The notes beneath the pieces are model-generated. The model did no database searches, was not told where the DNA came from, and worked only from the letters and a program-made list of their open reading frames with translations. This document shows positions 7,426-15,106 of a stretch of DNA of 41,117 bases, in pieces (position 1 is the stretch's first letter; each line of letters begins with the position of its first letter). The stretch comes from a bacterium (GTDB taxonomy: Bacteria > Chloroflexota > Dormibacteria > Dormibacterales > Dormibacteraceae). The translations under genes were made by a program, and so were the position numbers. The stretch covers positions 1-41,117 of the forward strand of contig CADDZO010000008.1 of the NCBI GenBank assembly GCA_902812395.1, written 5' to 3'.

Positions 7426-7788
7426 ATGAGGGCACCCTCGCGCTCCGCTCCCCGTGACTGCCCGGTCTGCGGGGAGCGGCTGGTCCTGACCCGGCTCAGC
7501 TGCCGCGCCTGCGGAACCGAGCTATCGGGCGAGTTCGAGGCCTGTGAGTTCTGCTCGCTCGGCCGCGAGGACCGCGAGCTGCTCAGAGTCTTCCTGGCCT
7601 CAAGGGGCAACATGAAGGAGCTGGAGCGGCACCTCGGGGTCAGCTACCCCACCGCCCGTGCCCGCTTCGACCAGCTGCTGGCCCGGCTGGGGCTGGGGGC
7701 GGCAGAGCGGTCAGGCCGGGTCGAGCTGCTGGAGCGGCTGGCCCGGGGCGAGATCGACATCGAGGAGGCGATGCGAAGCCTGAGCTGA
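7426..7788 (+). CDS. DUF2089 family zinc-ribbon/helix-turn-helix protein
   Basis: 120 residues. Three CxxC pairs (residues 12-15, 26-29, 40-43) form zinc-ribbon-like sites. A helical segment with L-R-V-F-L-A-S-R-G-N-M-K-E-L-E-R and V-S-Y-P-T-A-R-A-R follows, which is the family's HTH-like core. The C-terminus (L-L-E-R-L-A-R-G-E-I-D-I-E-E-A) resembles the N-terminal helix of the neighbouring 6561-7385 protein. The family is a presumed small DNA-binding regulator. A GGAGG ribosome binding site lies seven bases before the ATG. It lies 40 bases behind the DUF4097-like gene and is probably co-transcribed with it. Confidence 0.78.
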   Translation: MRAPSRSAPRDCPVCGERLVLTRLSCRACGTELSGEFEACEFCSLGREDRELLRVFLASRGNMKELERHLGVSYPTARARFDQLLARLGLGAAERSGRVELLERLARGEIDIEEAMRSLS

Positions 7789-7857
7789 GGCGCGCTTGCC
7801 GTCGGTGGCCGAACGCAATTGCGTCAAGGGAACCAGCGTCGGTGCGGGAGGCGGGGG

Positions 7858-8841
7858 TCAGGCAAACAGGTGGGCCTCCAGATCCTGGAGGCGGGGCTCC
7901 GGCTGGCGCTCGGCCCAGTCCGCGGCCTCGGCAGCCTCCGCCTCCAGCTCACGATGCACCTGCTCGGCCTCGGCTGGCTCGAGCCAGCCCCGATCGGCCA
8001 GCCATCTCTCGAAACACGCCACCGGGTCGTGGCGGCGAGCTTCCTCGATCTCCTCCTGCGAGCGGTACCGGCTCTGGTCGTCCTCCGAGGTGTGGGAGTT
8101 GATGCGCCAGATCCGCGCCTCGACCAGCGTGGGGCCATCGCCGGCCCGGGCCCGGGCCACCGCCGCCCGTAGCTCCCGATGGCAGGCGGGGACGTCGGTG
8201 CCGTCCACCACCACCCCCGCCATCCCGTAGCCGGCAGCGCGCTCGGCCAGGCAGGGGTTACCGGCCTGGAGTTCCAGTGGCACCGAGATCGCGTAGCGGT
8301 TGTTCTCGCATACGAACACCACCGGCAGGCGGTGGACGGCGGCGAAGTTGAGCCCCTCATGGAAGTCGCCCTTGGAGGTGGCACCGTCGCCAAAGGTGCA
8401 CATCACCACCGAGCCGTCCCGCCGCCAGCGCGCCGCGTAGGCGATGCCGGCCGCTTTGGGGATCCAGGTCGCCACCACCTGGCAGGTGGGGGCGATCCGG
8501 AGCCGCGGGTGGGCGAAGCAACCGCCGGGGATGTTTCGGCCGCCGGAGAGGGGATCCGCAGCTCGGGCGAAGACGGCCAGCATCCACTCCCGGGCCGTCA
8601 GCCCGCGGGCGACCGCGCTGCCCAGCCCGCGGTAGTGCAGAACCAGCCAGTCCTGCTCCTCCAGGACCGCCGCGGCCGTGACCTGGATCCCTTCGTGGCC
8701 TCGGGCCGAGCCCACGAACGGAGCTCGACCCTGACGAACCAGGATGTGCATCCGATCGTCCAGGGCCTTGGTCGCGCACATCCAGCGATGGAGGCGCAGG
8801 CCCTCCTCGCGGCTGAGTCCGGCCTCAGCCGGAGCCGCCAT
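7858..8841 (-). CDS. Thiamine-diphosphate 2-oxoacid dehydrogenase E1 alpha subunit (branched-chain type)
   Basis: 327 residues, the usual length for E1-alpha. The thiamine-diphosphate/Mg motif runs from G-D-G (151-153) to N-N (180-181), with S-K-G-D-F-H-E-G-L-N-F between, as in BCKDH E1-alpha. The phosphorylation-loop region reads S-H-T-S-E-D-D-Q-S-R-Y-R. E1 decarboxylates a 2-oxo acid and reductively acylates the lipoyl domain of E2. No E1-beta, E2 or E3 gene is adjacent. The ATG lies inside the end of the leuA-like gene (17-base overlap), so the two should be translated together. It may pair with an E1-beta encoded elsewhere. Pairing with the transketolase C-half at 13220-14203 is conceivable but unproven. 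Confidence 0.85.
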   Translation of the reverse strand: MAAPAEAGLSREEGLRLHRWMCATKALDDRMHILVRQGRAPFVGSARGHEGIQVTAAAVLEEQDWLVLHYRGLGSAVARGLTAREWMLAVFARAADPLSGGRNIPGGCFAHPRLRIAPTCQVVATWIPKAAGIAYAARWRRDGSVVMCTFGDGATSKGDFHEGLNFAAVHRLPVVFVCENNRYAISVPLELQAGNPCLAERAAGYGMAGVVVDGTDVPACHRELRAAVARARAGDGPTLVEARIWRINSHTSEDDQSRYRSQEEIEEARRHDPVACFERWLADRGWLEPAEAEQVHRELEAEAAEAADWAERQPEPRLQDLEAHLFA

Positions 8842-10216
8842 CGCCGTCGGTCGCCAGTGCCCTGGCGATCTCCGCCACCTCCTCCAGGGACAGGCCCATC
8901 CCCTCCAGGTGGCGGTAGTAGCTGCGCTGGAACTCGCCGTGATCGCTCGCCGCTGCCCGCTCCTCGCGCAGCCGCTTCACCTCCTCCATGACCCGTCCCA
9001 CCAGCTCGGCGCTGGGCCGGATCCCGGCCGCGCGCAGGGCGTGCTCGATCACCATCGCCCCCGAGTGCTTGCCGTAGACGTACCGGACCTCGGCCCCCAG
9101 ATCCTCGGGCGGGATGAACTGGTAGGTGGCGGGGTGAATGAGCATGGCCGCGGTGTGGATGCCGGACTCGTGGCTGAAGACGTTGAGCCCGATCCCGGGC
9201 TCGGTCGGTGCCACCGGCACCCCGGAGAGGCGCTCCAGCTGCCGGGCCAGCTCCCGCAGCCGCTCGTAGCGAAAGCCCGGGATGTCGATGCCGAACAGGT
9301 ATCGGAGCTGGAGCAGCACCTGGTGCATGGGGGCGTTCCCGGTCCGCTCCCCGATCCCGTTGACGCTGGTGGTGAACACCTCGGCTCCGGAGCCCAGTGC
9401 CACCACCGTGTTCCAGGCGCCCAGCCCCAGGTCGTTGTGGAAGTGCACCACCAGGGGGTGGTCGGGGGTCGCCGACTTGATCTCGCGGATGTACTCGCGC
9501 ACCGCGAAGGGGGAGTAGCAGCCGACCGTGTCCGGGGTCGAGGGTCGGGTTCCTCCCGCCCGCAGGCCCTCGACGTGCAGGCGCTTGACGTACTCGGGGT
9601 CGGCTCGAGAGCCGTCCTCGCCCCCGAACTCGATCGCCGTCGCCCCCTGCTCCCGGGCGTAGCGGATCGCGTCGCACATCATGCGCAGGTTGGCCTCCCG
9701 GTAGAAGGCGACCGGCAGCTCCAGCCACTCGCTCGCCGGGATCCCCTCCCGCGCGAGCAGGGTCTTGCCCAGCTTGTACTTGAGGTGAAGATCGCTGGCC
9801 GAGGTGAAGATGAAGTAGGTGACCTCGTCCCGGGCCACGCCGAGGTCGTCCATGACGCGCATGGTGGCATCGATGTCCGCTGCCGTGCAACGCATCATGC
9901 ATACCACCTCAAGATCGGACCTCAGCTCGCCTCGGCGCCGGCCCTCCAGCACTCGGCCGACGGTCTCCCGCTCCGAGGCAGACACGGCCGGGAAGCCGGC
10001 GTCGATGATGTGCACGCCGATCTCGGACAGGGCCCGGGCTAGCTCGTACTTGTGTCGGGGCGACATCGCCACTCCCGGCATCTGCTCACCGTCGCGGAGG
10101 GTGTCGTCGTAGATGCGGATCTGCTCCGGCGGCGGGAAGGCCAGGTCGTGCTGGAAGCGGGACGGCGGACGCACCAACTCCTCCAGCGGCTCCTGCAGCT
10201 CGACCGGCTCGTCCAT
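8825..10216 (-). CDS. 2-isopropylmalate/homocitrate-synthase-family enzyme
   Basis: 463 residues of the DRE-TIM metallolyase family that condenses acetyl-CoA with a 2-oxo acid. D-T-L-R-D-G-E-Q-M-P-G (38-48) supplies the catalytic Arg and metal Asp. H-F-H-N-D (258-262) supplies the metal histidines. G-E-R-T-G-N-A and H-E-S-G-I-H-T follow as in LeuA, NifV and homocitrate synthases. The C-terminus is about 100 residues shorter than LeuA with its allosteric leucine-binding domain, so feedback control is probably absent or different. Context (leuCD, leuB) favours 2-isopropylmalate synthase, but homocitrate or citramalate synthase cannot be excluded. It begins three bases after the leuD stop. Confidence 0.85.
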   Translation of the reverse strand: MDEPVELQEPLEELVRPPSRFQHDLAFPPPEQIRIYDDTLRDGEQMPGVAMSPRHKYELARALSEIGVHIIDAGFPAVSASERETVGRVLEGRRRGELRSDLEVVCMMRCTAADIDATMRVMDDLGVARDEVTYFIFTSASDLHLKYKLGKTLLAREGIPASEWLELPVAFYREANLRMMCDAIRYAREQGATAIEFGGEDGSRADPEYVKRLHVEGLRAGGTRPSTPDTVGCYSPFAVREYIREIKSATPDHPLVVHFHNDLGLGAWNTVVALGSGAEVFTTSVNGIGERTGNAPMHQVLLQLRYLFGIDIPGFRYERLRELARQLERLSGVPVAPTEPGIGLNVFSHESGIHTAAMLIHPATYQFIPPEDLGAEVRYVYGKHSGAMVIEHALRAAGIRPSAELVGRVMEEVKRLREERAAASDHGEFQRSYYRHLEGMGLSLEEVAEIARALATDGDGGSG

Positions 10217-10219
10217 ACC

Positions 10220-10762
10220 TCAGACGATCCCGGCCGCCCGCCGTTCCTGCAGCCGTTGCTGCACCCAGGGAACCAGGCCTCCGGTCTTTAACAGCTCGGC
10301 CATGAACGGGGGCAGCGGCTCCACCCAGAACTCGGCGCCGGTGGTGAGGTCGCGAATCAGGCCTTCTTCCAGGTCGACCTCGAGCTCGTCTCCCTGCCCC
10401 ACCTGACCGGCCGCCTGCGGTGCCTGCACGATCGGGTATCCGAGGTTGATGGCGTTGCGAAAGAAGATCCGGGCGAAGGACTCCGCGATCACGCACGAGA
10501 TGCCGGCTCCCCGGATCGCCACCGGGGCGATCTCGCGCGATGAGCCGCACCCGAAGTTGGATCCGGCCACGATCAGGTCGCCGGGGGAGATGCGCTGAGC
10601 GAAGCCGGGCCCGATCTCGGGCACCCCCTCCATCGCGTGCTCTCCCAGCCGCTGCTCGTCGAGCGAGTAGATCGCGTACTTGGCCGGGATGATCTGGTCG
10701 GTGTCGACGTTGTCGCCGAACTTCCAGGCCCGGCCCCGAACCCGTGTTTGGGCCATCGTCAC
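10220..10762 (-). CDS. leuD: 3-isopropylmalate dehydratase small subunit
   Basis: 180 residues, aconitase swivel domain. [12 protein letters not shown] (18-29) and [11 protein letters not shown] are the small-subunit signatures. The specificity loop after D-T-D-Q-I-I-P reads Y-A-I-Y. In the archaeal-type family an Arg in this loop (YLRT) has been tied to homoaconitase and hydrophobic residues to isopropylmalate isomerase, so this loop favours isopropylmalate. The start GTG overlaps the leuC stop as GTGA (four bases); ATG 10756 is an alternative. Works as a heterodimer with LeuC. Confidence 0.85.
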   Translation of the reverse strand: MTMAQTRVRGRAWKFGDNVDTDQIIPAKYAIYSLDEQRLGEHAMEGVPEIGPGFAQRISPGDLIVAGSNFGCGSSREIAPVAIRGAGISCVIAESFARIFFRNAINLGYPIVQAPQAAGQVGQGDELEVDLEEGLIRDLTTGAEFWVEPLPPFMAELLKTGGLVPWVQQRLQERRAAGIV

Positions 10763-12042
10763 ACCCCCACCGGTTGGCGCACAACCTCGGCCGGATGCGT
10801 GATCTCGCCGGCCACCGCGCTCGCCGCAGCCACCACGGGGTTGGCCAGGTAGACCAGGGCCTTGGGGTCGCCCATCCGCCCCGGGAAGTTGCGGTTGGTG
10901 GTGGAGAGACAGACCTCGCCCTCGCCCAGCACCCCCTGATGGCCGCCCAGGCAGGCCCCGCAGGTCTCTGTCGTCCAGGCCGCCCCCGCCTCCATGAAGA
11001 TCCGGACCAGCCCCTCGCGTTCGGCCTGAAGGGCGACCTGGTGTGACGACGGGGTCACGATCAGACGCACCCAGGGAGCCACGTGGCGCCCCTCCAGGAC
11101 CTGGGCGGCCCGCCGCAGGTCGGTGATCCGGGAGTTGGTGCAGGAGCCGATGAAGACCTGGTCCAGCCTGGTCCCGGCCACCTCGTCGATGGGAGCGGTG
11201 TTCTCAGGCGACATCGGCCTGGCCAGGGTGATCGGGACCTTCTCGGCATCGATCTCGAAGGTCTGCTCGTACTCGGCGTCGGGGTCGGACGCCACCGGCT
11301 GCCAGGGCCGCTGGGCGCGGCCGCGCAGGTACGCCTCAGTGACGTCGTCGCAGGCCATGATCCCGTTCTTGGCCCCGGCCTCGATGGCCATGTTGGTCAT
11401 GGTCAAGCGGCCCTCCATGTCGATGTGGCGGAGCGCCTCGCCGGTATGCTCCATGGCCTTGGAACGGGCGCCGTCCACCCCGATCATGCCGATCACGTGC
11501 AGGATCAGATCCTTGCTCTCCACCCACTCCGACAGCCGGTTGTGGTAGACGAAGCGAAGGGTCTCAGGAACCCGGAACCAGAGCTCACCCAGGGCCAGCA
11601 CGCAGGCCAGGTCGGTGGAACCGATGCCAGTGGCCAGGCAGTTGAGCGCGCCGTAGGTGCAGGAGTGGGAGTCCGCTCCCACCACCAGCTCCCCGGGCAG
11701 CACCAGGCCCCGCTCCGGGAGCACGGTGTGACAGATGCCGCCCTGGCCCACCTCGAAGTACCATCGGATCCCCATCTCGCGCGCGAACTCGCGCGTCATT
11801 CGACCGAGCGCCGCCGACGCTGCGTCCTTGGCGGGCTGGAAGTGGTCCTGCACCACGGCCACCCGCTCCGGGTCCCAGACCCGCTCCGCCCCCATCTGCT
11901 CTCGCATGATCTTGCCGGCGGGCGGGATGGTCAGATCGTGGCCCATGGCGAAGTCGATCCGGCCCAGCACGAGATCACCGGGACGGACCACTTCCCGGCC
12001 GCTGGCCCGAGCCAGGATCTTCTCGCTCATGGTCATGCCCAC
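10759..12042 (-). CDS. leuC: 3-isopropylmalate dehydratase large subunit
   Basis: About 427 residues, the short archaeal/actinobacterial-like form of the aconitase superfamily. The three [4Fe-4S] cysteines are at residues 301 (I-G-S-C-T-N-S-R), 361 and 364 (C-G-A-C-L-G-G). D-S-H-S and G-S-T-D-L motifs are present. It isomerises 2- to 3-isopropylmalate with LeuD. Homoaconitase belongs to the same family. The GTG at 12042 is preferred because GGAGG lies eight bases before it and the protein then starts like relatives (x-G-M-T-M-x-E-K-I-L); ATG 12036 and the longer frame from 12066 are alternatives. It follows leuB by 13 bases. Confidence 0.87.
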   Translation of the reverse strand: MGMTMSEKILARASGREVVRPGDLVLGRIDFAMGHDLTIPPAGKIMREQMGAERVWDPERVAVVQDHFQPAKDAASAALGRMTREFAREMGIRWYFEVGQGGICHTVLPERGLVLPGELVVGADSHSCTYGALNCLATGIGSTDLACVLALGELWFRVPETLRFVYHNRLSEWVESKDLILHVIGMIGVDGARSKAMEHTGEALRHIDMEGRLTMTNMAIEAGAKNGIMACDDVTEAYLRGRAQRPWQPVASDPDAEYEQTFEIDAEKVPITLARPMSPENTAPIDEVAGTRLDQVFIGSCTNSRITDLRRAAQVLEGRHVAPWVRLIVTPSSHQVALQAEREGLVRIFMEAGAAWTTETCGACLGGHQGVLGEGEVCLSTTNRNFPGRMGDPKALVYLANPVVAAASAVAGEITHPAEVVRQPVGV

Positions 12043-12055
12043 GGCCTTCACCTCC

Positions 12056-13087
12056 TCAGTCCCCAAGCCGCCGCAGCACGGCGTCGCCCGCCTCCCTGGT
12101 GGACAGCGACCCCCCCAGATCTCGGGTGCACTCGCCCGACCTGATGGCTCCGATCACCGCCTGCTCGATCCTCTTCGCCGCTTCCTCGTCGCCGAGGTGC
12201 TCGACCATCATACCGGCGCTCAGGATCGCCCCCAGGGGATCGACCACCCCCTTGCCAGCGATGTCGGGAGCGCTGCCATGGACCGGCTCGAACAGGCCCT
12301 TGCCGGTCTCGGGGTTGAGGTTGGCGCTGGGAGCCAGGCCCATCCCCCCCACCAGGGCCGCGGTCAGATCGCTCAGGATGTCGCCGAAGAGGTTGCCGGT
12401 GACGAGGACCTCGAAGCGAGTCGGGTCCCGCACCAGCTCCATGGCAGCGGCGTCGACGTAGAGGTGGCGGGCCTCGAGGTCCGGGTGCAGGGCACGCAAA
12501 TGAGCCCAGCAGTCTTGCCAGAGGCCGCCGGCATGGGCCATGGCATTGGACTTGTCGACCATACAGATCCGGCGCCGGGCGCGGCCGAACGCGTACTCCA
12601 GGATCCGGCTCACCCCCCGGTAGGTGTTGAGGTCCTCCTGGACCGCCACCTCCTCGGGAGTGCCGCGCCGGAAGCGCCCGCCCATCCCTACGTACAGACC
12701 CTCGGTGTTCTCGCGCACGATGACCAGGTCGATGCCGCGCCGGGAGGGGTCACGAAGCGGCGAGAGGCGGTCGTCGTAGAGGCGAGCCGGCCGCAGGTTG
12801 ACGTAGAGGTCGAGCTCGAAGCGCATCCGGAGCAATACCTGCGCCGGGTAGCCCACGTCGGGGACGCGCGGGTCACCAATGGCGCCGAAGAGGATGGCAT
12901 CCGCTCGGGCGATCTCTTGGAAGGTGGCCTCGGACATGGCCGGCTCGCCGCGCAGCAGCGGTCCGGCCCCGACCTCGAACTCCTCGAACTCGTAGCCGAG
13001 GCCCAGGGCGCGAAGCACCCGGACCGCCTCCGGCACCACCTCCTGGCCGGCCAGGTCCCCCGGGACTACCGCGACCTGCTTCGGCAT
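12056..13087 (-). CDS. leuB: 3-isopropylmalate dehydrogenase (actinobacterial type)
   Basis: 343 residues, isocitrate/isopropylmalate dehydrogenase family. The substrate helix region reads V-L-L-R-M-R-F-E-L-D-L-Y-V-N-L-R-P, close to mycobacterial LeuB (LRFELDHxINLRP). V-R-E-N-T-E-G marks the family. The metal and substrate site follows as N-L-F-G-D-I-L-S-D, with G-S-A-P-D-I-A-G-K-G near the NAD site. It oxidatively decarboxylates 3-isopropylmalate to 2-oxoisocaproate. The frame is open to 13165, but the fold starts at M-P-K-Q-V-A-V-V-P-G-D, so ATG 13087 is used; it has no good ribosome binding site. A small upstream frame overlaps this start. Confidence 0.87.
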   Translation of the reverse strand: MPKQVAVVPGDLAGQEVVPEAVRVLRALGLGYEFEEFEVGAGPLLRGEPAMSEATFQEIARADAILFGAIGDPRVPDVGYPAQVLLRMRFELDLYVNLRPARLYDDRLSPLRDPSRRGIDLVIVRENTEGLYVGMGGRFRRGTPEEVAVQEDLNTYRGVSRILEYAFGRARRRICMVDKSNAMAHAGGLWQDCWAHLRALHPDLEARHLYVDAAAMELVRDPTRFEVLVTGNLFGDILSDLTAALVGGMGLAPSANLNPETGKGLFEPVHGSAPDIAGKGVVDPLGAILSAGMMVEHLGDEEAAKRIEQAVIGAIRSGECTRDLGGSLSTREAGDAVLRRLGD

Positions 13088-13128
13088 CTGGGACGGCGGG
13101 AGGCACCCGCGACAACCAACTGGAGCAT
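13066..13128 (-). other. Possible leaderless leader peptide before leuB
   Basis: A 20-codon frame starts at ATG 13128, seven bases after CACACT (13141-13136), and ends inside leuB. It begins M-L-Q-L-V-V, with two Leu and two Val codons among the first six. This could be a branched-chain-responsive leader peptide coupled to leuB, or chance. No attenuator hairpin was found. Confidence 0.25.
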
Positions 13129-13219
13129 GGCTGACAGTGTGCACCCCGGCCGCCTCAGGCGCCAAGGCACTCGAACCCGACCTCCCCGAATCGACCGGTG
13201 CGCGCCCGGGTGGCGCGCG

Positions 13220-14203
13220 TCAGCGCCGCCTCAGCACCCGTCTGGCGCGCTCGACGATGGCGGGAGCCGTCAGGCCCCACTTCTCCAGCAGCTCCTCAGC
13301 CCGGCCCGACTCACCGAAGCTGTCCGGCATCGCCACCATCTCCATGGGCGCTGGATGGTGGAGGGCCAACGCCTCCGCCACCGCCGATCCCAGGCCCCCG
13401 TGGATTTGATGCTCCTCAACCGTGACCAGCGCCCCGGTCTCCCGCGCCGCCGCCACCAGCGCCTCCACGTCCAGAGGCTTGATCGTGTGACAGTTGAGGA
13501 CCCTCGCCTCGATCCCCTCGGCCGCGAGGGTCCGGGCCGCCTTCAGCGCCTCCAGGACCAGGGGTCCGCAGGCCACGATGGTCAGGTCCGAGCCGTGGCG
13601 CAGTACCTGGGCCCGACCCAGCTCGAACGGGGTCTCCGGCGTGGTGAAGATCGGCGTCCGCTCTCGGCCGAAGCGGAAGTAGGCCGGGCCCCGGTGCTCG
13701 GCCAGCGCGATCGTCGCCTTCAGGGTCTGGTGGTAGTCGCAGGGAACGACCACGGTCATGTTGGGCAGCACCCGGGTGATCGCGATGTCCTCCAGCGCCT
13801 GATGGGTGGCCCCGTCGGGGCCCACCGACAGGCCCGCATGCGCCCCCGCCACCTTGACGTTGGCCTCCGAGTAGCACACCGAAACCCGCAGTTGATCCCA
13901 GTTCCGGCCCGGGGAGAAGGTTGCGTACGAGGAGCAGAACGGGATCTTGCCGCAGATGGCCAGCCCGGCCGCGATCCCCATCATGTTCTGCTCGGCCACG
14001 CCGACCTGGAAGAAACGGTCGGGGAATCGATCCCGGAAGGCGCTCACCCGGGTGGAGTCGGCCAGGTCACCGGTGAGGACGACCACGTCCGGGTTGCGCT
14101 CGCCCAGGACCACCAGGCCGTCGCCGAAGCCGTCACGCGGTGCCTTCGAGGGCAGCTCCCGTTCGAACAGGCCCTCGACTAGGTGGGCCTCGGTGACGAT
14201 CAC
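13220..14203 (-). CDS. Transketolase, C-terminal half (split enzyme)
   Basis: 327 residues containing the transketolase pyrimidine-binding domain (F-G-D-G-L-V-V-L-G-E, then F-Q-V-G-V-A-E-Q-N-M-M-G with the conserved catalytic Glu) and the C-terminal domain. It is the second half of a two-gene transketolase as found in archaea and many uncultured bacteria. With the N-half it would transfer two-carbon ketol units in the pentose phosphate route. E1-beta and DXS share this architecture. The ATG overlaps the stop of the N-half by four bases (ATGA), so the two are made together. Confidence 0.85.
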   Translation of the reverse strand: MIVTEAHLVEGLFERELPSKAPRDGFGDGLVVLGERNPDVVVLTGDLADSTRVSAFRDRFPDRFFQVGVAEQNMMGIAAGLAICGKIPFCSSYATFSPGRNWDQLRVSVCYSEANVKVAGAHAGLSVGPDGATHQALEDIAITRVLPNMTVVVPCDYHQTLKATIALAEHRGPAYFRFGRERTPIFTTPETPFELGRAQVLRHGSDLTIVACGPLVLEALKAARTLAAEGIEARVLNCHTIKPLDVEALVAAARETGALVTVEEHQIHGGLGSAVAEALALHHPAPMEMVAMPDSFGESGRAEELLEKWGLTAPAIVERARRVLRRR

Positions 14204-15069
14204 TCCGCCTCGCTCGCGATCCGGCCACGCAAGCTGCGCAGTTCCTGGACGGCGCGCCGAGCCTGCTCACGGTCCGGGGGCACGCCGTGCCACCGATAGT
14301 CGCGCTCCATGAAGTCGACTCCCCGGCCCGGAATGGTGTGACAGATGACGACGGTCGGCCGCTCGTAAATCGCTTCGGCGTGGCGGGCGGCGTCGACGAT
14401 GGCCTTGAAGTTGTGCCCGTCGATCTCGATCACGTACCAGTTGAAGGCCTCGTACTTGGCTCGGAGCGGCTCCAACGGCATCACGTCCTCGGTGTAGCCG
14501 TCGATCTGGATGTTGTTTCGGTCCACCCAGGCCGTCAGATTGTGCAGCCGGTGCTTGCCGGCGAACATGGCCGCCTCCCAGATTTGGCCCTCCTGATGCT
14601 CTGCGTCCGAGAGGAGGACATGGGTACGCCAGCCGGCTCCGTCCAGAGAGGCCGCCAGCGCCATCCCCACTCCCTGAGAGAGGCCCTGGCCCAGAGGACC
14701 CGACGTGTTCTCGACGCCGGGAGCGGAGCGGATGTGGGTATGCCCTTGGAGGGGACTGCCCAGCTGACGGAGGGTGGGCAGGAGCGAGACCGGGAAGTAG
14801 CCGCGCTCGGCCAGGGTCGCGTACCAGACCGGACAGATATGACCGTTGCTGAGCACGACCCGGTCGCGGTCCGGCTTCCACGGATCGGCAGGGTCGATGT
14901 TGAGGATGCTGAAGTACAGGGCGGTGAAGACGTCGGCCATCCCCAGGGGGCCAGCGGAGTGGCCGGAGCCGGCCGCGAGCAGCATCTCGACCACGTGCTC
15001 TCGGATCCGGGTGGCGGTCTCGGCCAACCTGACCTCCTCGCTGTCGGACAGCGTCAGCAGACTCGCCAT
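14200..15069 (-). CDS. Transketolase, N-terminal half (split enzyme)
   Basis: 289 residues of the thiamine-diphosphate-binding domain. G-H-S-A-G-P-L-G-M-A-D lies near residues 35-45. The diphosphate/Mg motif reads L-L-S-D-A-E-H-Q-E-G-Q-I-W-E-A-A, where canonical enzymes have GDGE; the metal Asp is kept but both glycines are replaced by Ser and Ala. D-R-N-N-I-Q-I-D-G follows. It would pair with the overlapping downstream half. The ATG at 15069 is preceded by GGAG, 37 bases after the acyl-CoA ligase stop, so it is likely in that transcript. Confidence 0.85.
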   Translation of the reverse strand: MASLLTLSDSEEVRLAETATRIREHVVEMLLAAGSGHSAGPLGMADVFTALYFSILNIDPADPWKPDRDRVVLSNGHICPVWYATLAERGYFPVSLLPTLRQLGSPLQGHTHIRSAPGVENTSGPLGQGLSQGVGMALAASLDGAGWRTHVLLSDAEHQEGQIWEAAMFAGKHRLHNLTAWVDRNNIQIDGYTEDVMPLEPLRAKYEAFNWYVIEIDGHNFKAIVDAARHAEAIYERPTVVICHTIPGRGVDFMERDYRWHGVPPDREQARRAVQELRSLRGRIASEAE

Positions 15070-15106
15070 GTTCCCGGCTCCAGAGTCGAGCAGCCTCGGC
15101 GAGCGG

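Noticed and set aside
7858-8841. Pyruvate dehydrogenase E1-alpha identity
   Set aside because: The S-K-G-D-F-H-E-G-L-N-F and S-H-T-S-E-D-D segments look closer to branched-chain type enzymes; the substrate is still unproven.
10220-12042. Assignment as homoaconitase
   Set aside because: Same superfamily, but the small-subunit loop Y-A-I-Y lacks the Arg linked to homoaconitase and the neighbouring LeuB is of the isopropylmalate type; isopropylmalate isomerase is preferred, without full certainty.
11735-14182. An 815-codon plus-strand open frame opposite leuC, leuB and the transketolase C-half
   Set aside because: No motif, low complexity, and three well-supported genes lie on the other strand.
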